64,000 bases of DNA from Leptotrichia sp. oral taxon 847 (GTDB lineage Bacteria > Fusobacteriota > Fusobacteriia > Fusobacteriales > Leptotrichiaceae): NCBI RefSeq assembly GCF_001553645.1, contig NZ_CP014231.1:434001-498000 (forward strand). The letters run 5' to 3'. A program made the translations under genes and the position numbers. A model generated the notes under the pieces. That model was not told where the DNA came from, did no database searches, and was given only the letters and a program-made list of their open reading frames with translations. Below are positions 8,558-17,137 of this stretch, one piece after another (within the stretch, counting starts at the first letter, position 1; each line of letters starts with the position of its first letter).

Positions 8558-9031
8558 ATGATTTTAAAAAATGATAAAACTGAAGTGAAATTAAATATTT
8601 GGAAAGAAGGACTTGTTGATGAAATTTTTTTTGACAACAATTCAACAGTAGAAAACTTGCCAAAACTAGAGAAATTATTAAACGTTCAAGAATGTGATTT
8701 TTTAAGCTTATTTCAAGGAAAGTTCGAAATTGTGATTGAAGGCAATATTATTGCAGTAATGAACGGAAAAGAAACAATAAAATATGACTTTAAGAAAAAA
8801 TATGAATTTTTAGATAATTATGGAAATATTTTAAATAAATTAAACGATGAACAATTAAAATCAATAGAAACTGCAAAAGATATGCTTGAAAAAGCGATAA
8901 CTTACATTTCAGAAGAAACAAAATGGATCGCTGACGCATTCAAATTTTTATCAATTTCATTAAAAATATTGAAAGAAAAAAATGACTATAGCAAACAAGA
9001 ACTTATTAGTTATTTGAAAGAAAATAGATAA
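8558..9031 (+). CDS. Hypothetical cytoplasmic protein, 157 residues
   Basis: I do not recognise this family. The gene is credible: strong promoter, AAAAGGAAGG ribosome site, ATG start and a likely terminator after it. The protein has no signal peptide or membrane segment. The N-terminal 80 residues look beta-rich (alternating hydrophobic and charged residues, with FEIVIEGNIIAVMNGKETI resembling a small sheet). The rest is predicted helical and ends in a lysine-rich amphipathic helix. The tannase and tRNA genes upstream are separate transcription units and give no functional hint. Confidence 0.7.
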   Translation: MILKNDKTEVKLNIWKEGLVDEIFFDNNSTVENLPKLEKLLNVQECDFLSLFQGKFEIVIEGNIIAVMNGKETIKYDFKKKYEFLDNYGNILNKLNDEQLKSIETAKDMLEKAITYISEETKWIADAFKFLSISLKILKEKNDYSKQELISYLKENR

Positions 9032-9104
9032 TTTTAAAAAAATTTTTTTAAAGAGTCTAGTTTAATGAATTGATGTCGAAATTGAATATGAAATTTAATT
9101 AATG

Positions 9105-9156
9105 AAAAAGGATTGATTTTTGTATAAAGCAAGAGTTAATCCTTTTAATTCTTTTT
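9105..9156 (+). terminator. Possible terminator after the hypothetical gene
   Basis: AAAAGGATT (9106-9114) pairs perfectly with AATCCTTTT (9138-9146) and is followed by AATTC and six Ts. The 23-nt loop is long, which lowers confidence. Confidence 0.45.
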
Positions 9157-9244
9157 TAGGTTGATTTGTACTAGAAGGCTGATTATTTTAGCTTTTTGTA
9201 TTTAAATTAAAGCAAATGATTTTTGATGAAGGAGAATTGTGTTT

Positions 9245-10891
9245 ATGAAAAAAGTTTTTAGGATGTTAGGATTAATTATTTTAATTGGAAATATTGGATT
9301 TGCAGAATATACAATTAAAGATGGTAAAGTTTATTGGGATGATGAGCTTGTAGTGAAATATGTAAATGGGGTAGTCAGTCAGTACAATAAATTTTTACCT
9401 GATGTGGAAAGTTTCAAAATATTAAAAGATGGGTATGCAAGAGATAAAGGAACGATTTATTATAATGGAGAAACGGTGAAAAAACAAAATGGAAATAATG
9501 AAGTAGATGTAAAAACATTTGAAATTTTGGAAAAGAATGTGGCAAGAGATAAAAATACGGTTTATATTAATGGAATTGATTATCCTAATGTAGATGCAAA
9601 TACAGTAAAAATTGTCAAATCTAAAGATGATTTTATTAATTATGTGAAGGATAAAAACGGTATATATTTAATTGGAAGTCCTGATGTAGAAGTAAATCGT
9701 TATTATGATAAGGAAACTTTTGAAGATTTAGGAGATTTTTTTGCAAGAGATAAGAATTATATTTATTATTTTGAAAAGCCTTTAAAATTTATTGATAAAG
9801 CAAGTTTTAAAAAATTATCAGATAGCTATATATCTGATAAAAATGGGATTTATTATCTTGATAAGATAATTAAAGGAGCTGATAAAAATAGTTTTGAAAT
9901 AATGGGACGGGGTTATGCAAAAGATAAAAACAATATTTATTACGAGGATAAAAAATTGTCAGGGGCAGATATTAACACATTTGAGGTGAAAGAGGATATT
10001 GTGAAAGATAAAAATAGTATTTATTCTAATGGAAAAAAATTAGAAGGAGTAGATATTCAAAGTTTTAGAAAATTAAATGAATATTATGCTATTGATAAAA
10101 ATAATATATATTATAATTTAGTTTCAGATTCGGATATAAAAAGAATAAAAAATACTGATGGAAATTTTAAAATAATTGAAGAAAAACTTATAAAAAATAA
10201 AGATGGTGTGTATTATTTGGGTGAAAAAATAGAAAAAATTGATCCAAATAGTTTTAAAATTATAAGAAAAAATAATTTAAAAAAAGATAATTCATATTAT
10301 GCAAAAGATAGTAAAAATGTGTATTATATTCAATTAGATCCATCATATATTTTAGATACAGATAATGCTTTAAAAAATGTTGTTAAAGTTTTGAAAGGTG
10401 CAAATCCTAACACATTCGAAGTGATAAATGATTATTACAGTAAAGATGATAAAAATATATTTTATATAAGTTGGATTGTTGAAAAAGAGCCTTTGATAAA
10501 GGGTGCTAATATAAAAACCTTCGAAGTGTTAAATAATGACTTTTCAAAAGATAAGGATAATGTATATTTTGGAACTGATAGAGAAGAAGATTTAGATTCA
10601 AAGAGTTTTAAAATTCTAAATTTAAATAGTCAAAATAGGAATGGCTATTATGTAAAAGATAAAAATGGAATTTATTTTTTAAGAACAGATGATGTAGCAA
10701 CTTATTTTAATAAAATTACTGATAAAGGTGCATTTTTAAATGATTTCTATATCAAAGATAATGATTACGTATATTGCAATGAAGATGTATTGAATGAGGC
10801 GGATCCAAAGACATTTAAAGTGGTAAACCAGCATAGTTCACGAGCTGAGGATAAAAATCATAAGTATGAATACTGTAAGGTTGTGAAATAA
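9245..10891 (+). CDS. Exported DKNYY-repeat protein
   Basis: An exported repeat protein of 548 residues built almost wholly from about 14-15 units of roughly 30 residues. Each unit carries a core like YAKDKNNIYY or FARDKNYIYY, followed by a glycine turn and a segment like GADKNSFEI. This matches the DKNYY repeat family, whose molecular role is not established. The signal peptide is MKKVFRMLGLIILIGNIGFA. A GTG six bases upstream (9239) is an alternative start; I prefer ATG 9245 because it gives the usual MKK start, ten bases from GGAG. No anchor or beta-barrel is visible, so the product is probably periplasmic or surface-released. Later repeats are shorter or imperfect (EDKNHKYEYC at the end). 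Repeat element A follows the gene. Confidence 0.8.
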   Translation: MKKVFRMLGLIILIGNIGFAEYTIKDGKVYWDDELVVKYVNGVVSQYNKFLPDVESFKILKDGYARDKGTIYYNGETVKKQNGNNEVDVKTFEILEKNVARDKNTVYINGIDYPNVDANTVKIVKSKDDFINYVKDKNGIYLIGSPDVEVNRYYDKETFEDLGDFFARDKNYIYYFEKPLKFIDKASFKKLSDSYISDKNGIYYLDKIIKGADKNSFEIMGRGYAKDKNNIYYEDKKLSGADINTFEVKEDIVKDKNSIYSNGKKLEGVDIQSFRKLNEYYAIDKNNIYYNLVSDSDIKRIKNTDGNFKIIEEKLIKNKDGVYYLGEKIEKIDPNSFKIIRKNNLKKDNSYYAKDSKNVYYIQLDPSYILDTDNALKNVVKVLKGANPNTFEVINDYYSKDDKNIFYISWIVEKEPLIKGANIKTFEVLNNDFSKDKDNVYFGTDREEDLDSKSFKILNLNSQNRNGYYVKDKNGIYFLRTDDVATYFNKITDKGAFLNDFYIKDNDYVYCNEDVLNEADPKTFKVVNQHSSRAEDKNHKYEYCKVVK

Positions 10892-10906
10892 TAAAAAATA
10901 GAATTA

Positions 10907-11369
10907 GACAGAGTAAAATATTTAGGGGAAATAAAAACTTCTATTTTAAGTTTCTTATTCAATCCAGAAAGTTACTAAAATAATTTTTTTTTTAAAGCAG
11001 AAGTGCTCATCGCCGCACCCCTGCACCCCGGCTAGTCTTCGACATTTTTATGCACTGACAAAAAACTCGCACTAATCGTGCTCAAACAGTTTTGTCAGCA
11101 CATAAAAATGCTCCGACGGTTCAAATTTTACTACCATACAAAAGTGTCGTGATTTTTTTGGAGTAAAGACGACTGTTTGAACGAAGTGAGTTTCGGCTTT
11201 GCTTCAAAAAAATGCTTAGACGAGCGTGGGGATTATAAGGGGAAATGGCGGTCCTTTCCCCTTATGTAAAAAAATAAAAAAATAATATTAAACAAAATAA
11301 CATTTTGTAATCAAGAATAACTTAAAAAATTTAAAATTAAAAATCTGCCCCTAAAATTTTTAAACCATC
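10907..11369 (+). mobile_element. Repeat element copy A (463 bp, MITE-like, subtype 1)
   Basis: A non-coding, comparatively GC-rich element bounded by the 10-bp direct repeat AATAGAATTA at 10897-10906 and 11370-11379. It begins GACAGAGTAAAATA and ends TAAACCATC. The reverse complement of the 3' end (GATGGTTTAAAAATTTTAGGGG) resembles the 5' end, giving imperfect terminal inverted repeats with a TTAGGGG core. Internal hairpins include CATTTTTATG/CATAAAAATG with CTGACAAAA/TTTTGTCAG (11043-11110) and the perfect 11-bp stem ATAAGGGGAAA/TTTCCCCTTAT (11235-11265). Subtype 1 tip modules are at 11066-11089 and 11173-11190. There is no ORF of note. Confidence 0.88.
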
Positions 11370-11457
11370 AATAGAATTAAAATATATTGGAGAAAAATTA
11401 AAAATGAGGTATAATTCTAATGAAATATAAAAAATAAAGGAAAGTGAGCTGGTAGTC

Positions 11458-12642
11458 ATGAAAAGAATTAAAATTTTTTTGCTATTTTGTTTAATGTTAA
11501 TTATTAGCACAAATTTACTGGCAAACGATTATGAATTCAGATCGGAGGGTGGTCATATTGTGCCAATGAATCTGTCTAATATTGCGATAAAAAGTGAAAA
11601 ACTTCATTTTAAACTGGAAAACAAAAAAACAAAAGATGGAATGACGGATTATGAAATGGTGGTAACTGTTAGATTTGTGTTTGATAGTCCAGATTCAGGA
11701 GAAAAATATATTGGATTTATTACGCCTGAAGGTGGAAATGATGAATGGGATGAAAGAGATCATTTCAAAGATTTTAAGACTTCTGTTAACGGAAAAAATG
11801 TGAATACAACAGCATATAGATTGACAGATTTTATTCCAAAAGACGTAAAACAGCTCGATGAAGTGAAAAAGTATTTTAAGGAATACGATATACAAAAAGC
11901 AAAACAGGAAGCTGAATACTATAAAAAAAGTTATGTTTATTACTTTAAGGCAAATTTTAAAAAAGGTGAAAATGTAGTTGAGCATAGCTACCAATATGAC
12001 GGAAGTAGCGGTGTTGGGTATACGGATTTTAACTATATTTGGTCGACTATTTCAAAATGGAAAAATCAAAAAGTTGATGATTTTGAGGTGATTGTTGAGC
12101 CAGGAAATGCTCTAATTGCAATACCTGAAATAAAAATGAAAAATGGAAAAGTGATAAACTGGAAATTAGTCGGAGAAGGAAACATGGATTATGGATACAA
12201 AGATTATTACAATAAAGATGGACAATATAGAACTCTTTATGCAAAATTAAAAAGTGGATATCTGTATTTCAAAACAAAAAATTTCAAACCTAAAGATGAA
12301 TTTAGCTTAGTAGAAATAATACACTTAAATGGTAATTACATTTTTCCTGAAAAAACTGAGAAGAATTTAAAATTTAAAGACAGCTTAACACAGAAAGTCT
12401 ACAGTGTAAAATTTTTAACAGCGGATGAATTAAAGAAAATTACTGACAAAGATTTAAAGATAATGAGAAACTATTTTTATGCGGTGGCAGGTTATGATTT
12501 TTCAGATAAAAAATTAAAAGATTATTTTTCAAAATTTTTATGGTATGTACCGATTGGAAAAGACGTAGAATTGAATGAATATGAATTTGAAATTATTAAG
12601 AATGTGAATAAGGTTATAAATGATAGGAAAAATGAAAAATAG
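11458..12642 (+). CDS. Exported protein with DUF4424-like and YARHG domains
   Basis: A 394-residue secreted or periplasmic protein of unknown function. Residues 1-22 form a signal peptide ending LLAND. Residues about 25-300 resemble DUF4424 (GGHIVPMNLSNIAIKSEKL followed by long alternating beta stretches). Residues about 330-380 match a YARHG domain, with LKIMRNYFYAVAGYDF and KDYFSKFLWYVP; the usual Y-A-R-H-G core is altered to YAVAGYDF. YARHG domains are thought to be extracellular cell-wall or surface modules, and their partner is unknown. ATG 11458 has only a weak ribosome site (GTGAG). The gene is bracketed upstream by element A. Confidence 0.7.
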   Translation: MKRIKIFLLFCLMLIISTNLLANDYEFRSEGGHIVPMNLSNIAIKSEKLHFKLENKKTKDGMTDYEMVVTVRFVFDSPDSGEKYIGFITPEGGNDEWDERDHFKDFKTSVNGKNVNTTAYRLTDFIPKDVKQLDEVKKYFKEYDIQKAKQEAEYYKKSYVYYFKANFKKGENVVEHSYQYDGSSGVGYTDFNYIWSTISKWKNQKVDDFEVIVEPGNALIAIPEIKMKNGKVINWKLVGEGNMDYGYKDYYNKDGQYRTLYAKLKSGYLYFKTKNFKPKDEFSLVEIIHLNGNYIFPEKTEKNLKFKDSLTQKVYSVKFLTADELKKITDKDLKIMRNYFYAVAGYDFSDKKLKDYFSKFLWYVPIGKDVELNEYEFEIIKNVNKVINDRKNEK

Positions 12643-12688
12643 AGTGGTTTCAAACAATATTTTGATTTTTTATTATAAACTCTTTTAG

Positions 12689-12708
12689 CAAGGGGTCAAG
12701 ACCCCTTG
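12689..12708. repeat. Compact GC-rich palindrome
   Basis: CAAGGGGTCAAGACCCCTTG is a perfect 20-bp palindrome whose RNA would form GGGGT-CAAG-ACCCC. It lies 47 bp after the YARHG gene. No T-run follows, so it is not a standard terminator. Confidence 0.6.
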
Positions 12709-12844
12709 TCAGTAAATAAATAAAAAAGTTTATATTTTAATATAAGTTAGTATCAGTACTATTAAAGTAGAAAAAGATTACAAGGATTAATTGTAGTCTT
12801 TTTGTTATAGTATAAGAAAAATAAAGTAGGAGAAGTGAGGTAAA

Positions 12845-13966
12845 GTGGAAAAAAATTTAGAGAGAAAAACCATAAAAGATTGGATAAAATATATTCAAAA
12901 TGAAATTCATAAAAGTAAAAATTATGATGAATATGAACACGTATTTGTAGAATATCGAGATTATTTGGAGAAATGTTTACTGGAAAATCCAAAAAGTGTA
13001 GAAAATGTTTGCCAACTAGCTGCGACTTATAATGAACTATGGTATGAATGGCAAAAAATTTATAAATTGTTGAATGATTTTATTAAAAAGTATGGAAATG
13101 AATTGACGAATAGAGAAAAATCACGAATTTATACGAATTTAGGATTTTACTATGATGAGGATAGGGAAGGGAGTAAAAGAGCTATTCGAGCATTGAGAAA
13201 AGCTGTAGATTTTGATCCGAATAATTTTAAGGCATATTATGGGCTTGGAGCAAATTATTATGGGGCAAAGAAATATGAGAAATCGGAAGAAATGTATAAA
13301 AGGGCCTGTGAATTGAAGGATAATCCAATTTATAAGTTTGAATATGCGAATTTGCTGATGATTAATGGAAAATATAAAGAGGCAAAAATAATTTTGGAAG
13401 AATTAATAAAAAAAGATTTTGAGTTTGGAAAAGAGGATTTTGCTAAGATAAAATATAGTTATATTGCAAATAAAATTCAATTAAAGGAATTTGAAAATAT
13501 TGAGGATGAAATTAATGAATTAATGTTGGAAACTGCTAATAATGATGATTTTTTTGTGGAAGAATTTGCAGAGCTATATTATTTGGTGGGAAGTTATGAG
13601 AAAAGCCGAAAAATTTATTCAAAGTTAAAAATACAAGATTATCAATTTCCAGCTTGGTGGCTGAGATTCTATTTTTATTCTCTAAAGCAGTTAAATGAAA
13701 TAGAAAAATTACAAGAAAATTTTAAAATAGTTTTGAAGATTAAAGATGAAGAAGTAGAGAGCATTAAAAATGGAGAATTTTTAACAGAATGTACGAAATC
13801 GTATAAAAAAGAAGAAATTAAGGAGATAAGACGACAAGCAAAGCGATTGAAGGCGGAGTATGAGAAAATTTTGAAAACGGATTATAAACCAGAAGTAAAA
13901 ATTTATCCTAAATTTTTATATGACTGTTTTTTGATAGATTGTCCACGACATCAAAAATTAGATTAA
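12845..13966 (+). CDS. Tetratricopeptide-repeat protein
   Basis: A 373-residue cytoplasmic protein of helical hairpins. Clear TPR-like units include SRIYTNLGFYYDE, ALRKAVDFDPNNFKAYYGLG, ANYYGAKKYEKSEEMYKRA and FEYANLLMINGKYKEAKII. They run through roughly residues 95-280. A charged helical N-terminus and a basic C-terminal tail ending FLIDCPRHQKLD flank them. The start is GTG 12845 after GTGAGG. TPRs bind other proteins; the partner is unknown. Element B lies directly downstream, so this gene and the YARHG gene sit between two same-orientation copies of the element. Confidence 0.75.
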   Translation: MEKNLERKTIKDWIKYIQNEIHKSKNYDEYEHVFVEYRDYLEKCLLENPKSVENVCQLAATYNELWYEWQKIYKLLNDFIKKYGNELTNREKSRIYTNLGFYYDEDREGSKRAIRALRKAVDFDPNNFKAYYGLGANYYGAKKYEKSEEMYKRACELKDNPIYKFEYANLLMINGKYKEAKIILEELIKKDFEFGKEDFAKIKYSYIANKIQLKEFENIEDEINELMLETANNDDFFVEEFAELYYLVGSYEKSRKIYSKLKIQDYQFPAWWLRFYFYSLKQLNEIEKLQENFKIVLKIKDEEVESIKNGEFLTECTKSYKKEEIKEIRRQAKRLKAEYEKILKTDYKPEVKIYPKFLYDCFLIDCPRHQKLD

Positions 13967-14046
13967 ATTATTCTCACTATTTTTATAAAAAACTATTTTA
14001 TCAAATTAAATTGTCCATAAAAGTTTTATACCATTCATAAACTTTT

Positions 14047-14515
14047 GACAGAGTAAAATAGTTAGGGGTAAATAAAAAATCTTATTTTAAGTTTTTCATT
14101 CGATCCAGAAAGTTACTAAAATAATTTTTTCTTTTTTAAGCAGAAGTGCTCATCGCCGCACCCCTGCACCCCGGCTAGTCTTCGACATTTTTATGCACTG
14201 CCAAAAAACTCGCTTACGCTCAGACAGTTTTGTCAGCACATAAAAATGCTCCGACGGTTTAAATTTTACTATTATACAAAAGGTGTCGTGATTTTTTTGG
14301 AGTAAAGACGACTGTTTGAGCACGTTTAGTGCGAGTTTCGGCTTTGCTTCAAAAAAATGCTTAGACGAGCGTGGGGATTATAAGGGGAAATGGCGGTCCT
14401 TTCCCCTTATGTAAAAAAATAAAAAAATAATATTAAACAAAATAACATCTTGTAATCAAAAATAAGCTAAAAAATTTGAAATTAAAAAATCTGCCCCTAA
14501 AATTTTTAAACCATT
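14047..14515 (+). mobile_element. Repeat element copy B (469 bp, MITE-like, subtype 2)
   Basis: Same family as copy A and the same orientation. The flanking direct repeat is at least CATAAACTTTT (14036-14046 and 14516-14526). Because the element's own end (ACCATT) also matches the left flank, the shared string is 17 bp (14030-14046 and 14510-14526) and the exact boundary cannot be fixed. Subtype 2 tip modules: CTCGCTTACGCTCAGACAG at 14209-14227, and 14312-14335 (CTGTTTGAGCACG...GTGCGAG). Confidence 0.88.
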
Positions 14516-14532
14516 CATAAACTTTTAAAAAT

Positions 14533-14561
14533 TTGCAGATTTGCTATATTTAGTGTATAAT
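14533..14561 (+). promoter_or_regulatory. Promoter of gltS, just outside element B
   Basis: TTGCAG (14533-14538), 17-bp spacer, perfect TATAAT (14556-14561). It starts only seven bases after the right direct repeat of element B, so insertion nearly abutted the promoter. Confidence 0.65.
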
Positions 14562-14603
14562 GTAATATGTGAATTTAATATTTAGAAAAAAAGGAGGAAT
14601 TAA

Positions 14604-15821
14604 ATGAAACTTGACATGATTCAAACGATAGGTCTATCGGTTATTTTACTGCTTATTGGGATGAAATTGAGAAAAAAAGTACCATTTTTTGAGAAGTATT
14701 GTATACCCTCTCCAGTTATTGGTGGATTTCTATTTTCAATCATCTCTTTTATTTTGCGTCAGACGAGAATTGTAGAAATTAGTTTTGATGACACACTTCA
14801 AAAATTTTTTATGATAATGTTTTTTACAAGTGTAGGATTTAACGCAAGTTTAAAATTGTTAAAAAAAGGTGGAAAAAAGGTACTTATATTTTTATTCGTA
14901 GCAATTGGACTTTGTATATTACAAAATGTCGTACCAATACTACTTTCAGGATTAGTTGGTCTAAAACCACTGCTTGCACTTATGACAGGTTCTGTAGCAA
15001 TGACAGGAGGACACGGTACCTCAGCGGCAGTTGCGCCTGAAATAGAAAATTTGGGTTATACAGGAGCAAAAGCGATAGCAATAGCCTCAGCAACGTATGG
15101 ACTTATCGCTGGTTCAATGATGGGTGGTCCAATTGCAAGTCGCCTTATCAAAAAACACAACTTACTTCCTAAAAATGTGATAAAAGGAAACTCTGATGAC
15201 GATATAGATGAAGAAGTATTAAAAAAACAACGACCGTATCTTGATGGTGAAAGATTTTCAATGGCATTTTTTTACATTTTGATTGCTATGGGAATTGGTT
15301 CGTATTTATCACTTTTTATAACTCATTTGCTTCCGGCGATGAAATTTCCAGTTTACATAGGACCTATGATTATTGCTGCAATAATTAGAAATATATCTGA
15401 CAATGTGGAATCACTTCATGCTCCAACAAAAGAAATTAGTATCTTGGAAGATATTTCTCTAAGTTTATTTCTAGCTATGGCATTGATGTCGTTAAAATTA
15501 TGGGATTTGATAGATTTAGCAGGACCAGTAATTGTACTTTTATTGGCTCAAACTTTACTTATGTACCTGTACTTAAATTTTGTAACATTCAAAACTATGG
15601 GTTCAAACTACGACGCGGCTGTAATTGTTTCAGGGCATTGTGGATTTGGAATGGGAGCAACACCTAACGGAATTTCAAACATGAAAGCAATCACAGAAAA
15701 ATATACTTATTCAAAAATAGCATTTTTTGTAATTCCAATAGTCGGTTCACTTTTTATAGATTTTGCTAATATAAGTGTAATCACTTTCTTTGAGGTTACA
15801 TTAAAAAGGCTGGCTATGTAA
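14604..15821 (+). CDS. gltS: Sodium/glutamate symporter
   Basis: A 405-residue inner-membrane GltS-family carrier importing glutamate with Na+. About ten to twelve hydrophobic segments are seen in two inverted halves. The hallmark TGGHGTSAA starts at residue 134, and the second-half counterpart SGHCGFGMGATPNG is near residues 344-357. A cytoplasmic loop near residue 200 (NSDDDIDEEVLKKQRPY) separates the halves. The start is ATG with AAGGAGG. The gene is monocistronic, with a promoter just upstream and a terminator just downstream. It complements the gltB and glutamine synthetase genes earlier in the window. Confidence 0.93.
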   Translation: MKLDMIQTIGLSVILLLIGMKLRKKVPFFEKYCIPSPVIGGFLFSIISFILRQTRIVEISFDDTLQKFFMIMFFTSVGFNASLKLLKKGGKKVLIFLFVAIGLCILQNVVPILLSGLVGLKPLLALMTGSVAMTGGHGTSAAVAPEIENLGYTGAKAIAIASATYGLIAGSMMGGPIASRLIKKHNLLPKNVIKGNSDDDIDEEVLKKQRPYLDGERFSMAFFYILIAMGIGSYLSLFITHLLPAMKFPVYIGPMIIAAIIRNISDNVESLHAPTKEISILEDISLSLFLAMALMSLKLWDLIDLAGPVIVLLLAQTLLMYLYLNFVTFKTMGSNYDAAVIVSGHCGFGMGATPNGISNMKAITEKYTYSKIAFFVIPIVGSLFIDFANISVITFFEVTLKRLAM

Positions 15822-15832
15822 TTGATTTTGAC

Positions 15833-15857
15833 AAGGTTTCTTACTGAAACCTTTTTT
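15833..15857 (+). terminator. Terminator of gltS
   Basis: AAGGTTTC (15833-15840) and GAAACCTT (15846-15853) form an 8-bp stem with loop TTACT, followed by Ts. Confidence 0.85.
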
Positions 15858-15879
15858 TATAGCAAATTTTTTCAAAAAA

Positions 15880-15888
15880 TGATATAAT
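15880..15888 (+). promoter_or_regulatory. Extended -10 promoter ahead of era
   Basis: TGATATAAT is an extended -10 with a perfect TATAAT (15883-15888) and no good -35. It lies 31 bp before the era start and is the likely head of the run era through rnhB. Confidence 0.5.
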
Positions 15889-15918
15889 TATTAAAAATAT
15901 AATTAAGGAGCAAAAATA

Positions 15919-16812
15919 TTGAAATCAGGATTCATAACGATTGTAGGGCGACCAAATGTTGGAAAATCCACACTTACAAATAAACTTGTAAATGAAAAAG
16001 TGGCAATTGTTTCAGATAAGGCTGGAACGACGAGAGATCAAATAAAAGGAATTGTAAATATAAATGAAAATCAGTTTATCTTTGTCGACACCCCAGGAAT
16101 TCACAAACCAAAGCATCTTTTAGGAGAACATATGACAAATATCGCAATAGAAGCGCTGGAAAATGTCGACTTAATAATGTTTATGCTGGATGGGACTAAA
16201 GAAATCTCAACTGGAGATATGTTTGTAAATGAGCATATAAGAGCGGTAAATACACCAATTGTAGCGATTATCAACAAGATTGACAAAATGACAGACACTG
16301 AAATTGAAGAAAAAATAGTGGAAATTAAAGAAAAACTGGGAGATTTTGACGAAATAATTACACTTACTGCGGAATACGGAATTGGAGTTCACAAAATATT
16401 TGATGTGGCAAAAAATTATTTGTCGGGCGATATGTGGTTTTATCCCGAAGATTATTATACAGATTTGCCTGTGAACAAAATTGTTGTAGAAACAATAAGA
16501 GAAAAAATTCTTCATCATACAAAAGATGAAATTCCACATAGTGTAGCAGTTGAAATAATAAATGTTGAGACAAAACCGACGATAAGAAAATATGATGTAA
16601 ACATCTATGTAGAGCGAGATAGCCAAAAAGGAATTATTATTGGAAAAGACGGTGCTTTACTAAAAAAAATTGGAATAGAAGCAAGAAAAGAAATAGAGCA
16701 TCTCATCGATTTAAAAGTGAATTTGAAACTTTGGGTAAAAGTTAAGAAAAAATGGAGAAAAAACAGTAAATTTCTTGATGAATTGGGATATAGCTCAAAA
16801 AAGAAAAAATAA
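15919..16812 (+). CDS. era: GTPase Era
   Basis: Ribosome-assembly GTPase acting on 16S rRNA and the 30S subunit. It is 297 residues, the normal length. G1 is GRPNVGKST at residues 10-18, G2 region TTRDQ, G3 DTPG at 57-60 and G4 NKID at 119-122. The C-terminal KH domain carries IIGKDGALLKKIG at about 238-250. The start is TTG 15919, eight bases after AAGGAG. It heads a tight plus-strand run of RNA-related genes. Confidence 0.96.
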   Translation: MKSGFITIVGRPNVGKSTLTNKLVNEKVAIVSDKAGTTRDQIKGIVNINENQFIFVDTPGIHKPKHLLGEHMTNIAIEALENVDLIMFMLDGTKEISTGDMFVNEHIRAVNTPIVAIINKIDKMTDTEIEEKIVEIKEKLGDFDEIITLTAEYGIGVHKIFDVAKNYLSGDMWFYPEDYYTDLPVNKIVVETIREKILHHTKDEIPHSVAVEIINVETKPTIRKYDVNIYVERDSQKGIIIGKDGALLKKIGIEARKEIEHLIDLKVNLKLWVKVKKKWRKNSKFLDELGYSSKKKK

Positions 16813-16829
16813 AAGGAGAAAAATAAAAA

Positions 16830-17051
16830 ATGGAAGATATTATAAAAAAAATTAATGAATTTACTAAAATTTCAAGAGAACGGGAACTTACCGACGAAGA
16901 AAAAATGGAAAGAGAAAAATATAGAAAAATTTATATTGAAAAAGTCAAGAATTCGATGAGAGGACATCTTGACAGCATAAAAATCGTGCGAGTTGACGAT
17001 AATGGAAATCCTATTGATAAAGATGGAAAAATCATTGAACCAGACGCATAA
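16830..17051 (+). CDS. DUF896 (YnzC-like) small protein
   Basis: A 73-residue cytoplasmic protein matching the DUF896/YnzC family, a helical hairpin. The motifs are IKKINEFTKISRERELTDEE, EREKYRKIYIEKVK and HLDSIKI, in the usual order. The function of the family is not firmly known. It starts 17 bp after era with AAAGGAG, so it is surely co-transcribed. Confidence 0.88.
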   Translation: MEDIIKKINEFTKISRERELTDEEKMEREKYRKIYIEKVKNSMRGHLDSIKIVRVDDNGNPIDKDGKIIEPDA

Positions 17052-17137
17052 AAAGATTATTTGATGATTCCGCCTTCTTAAAAAAATTATTTATAAATTT
17101 AAAATAAAAAAAATAGATTAAAACGAGAGGATAAAAT

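Noticed and set aside
16101..16626. Minus-strand open frames inside era
   Set aside because: Antisense shadows of a well-conserved gene with no independent signals.
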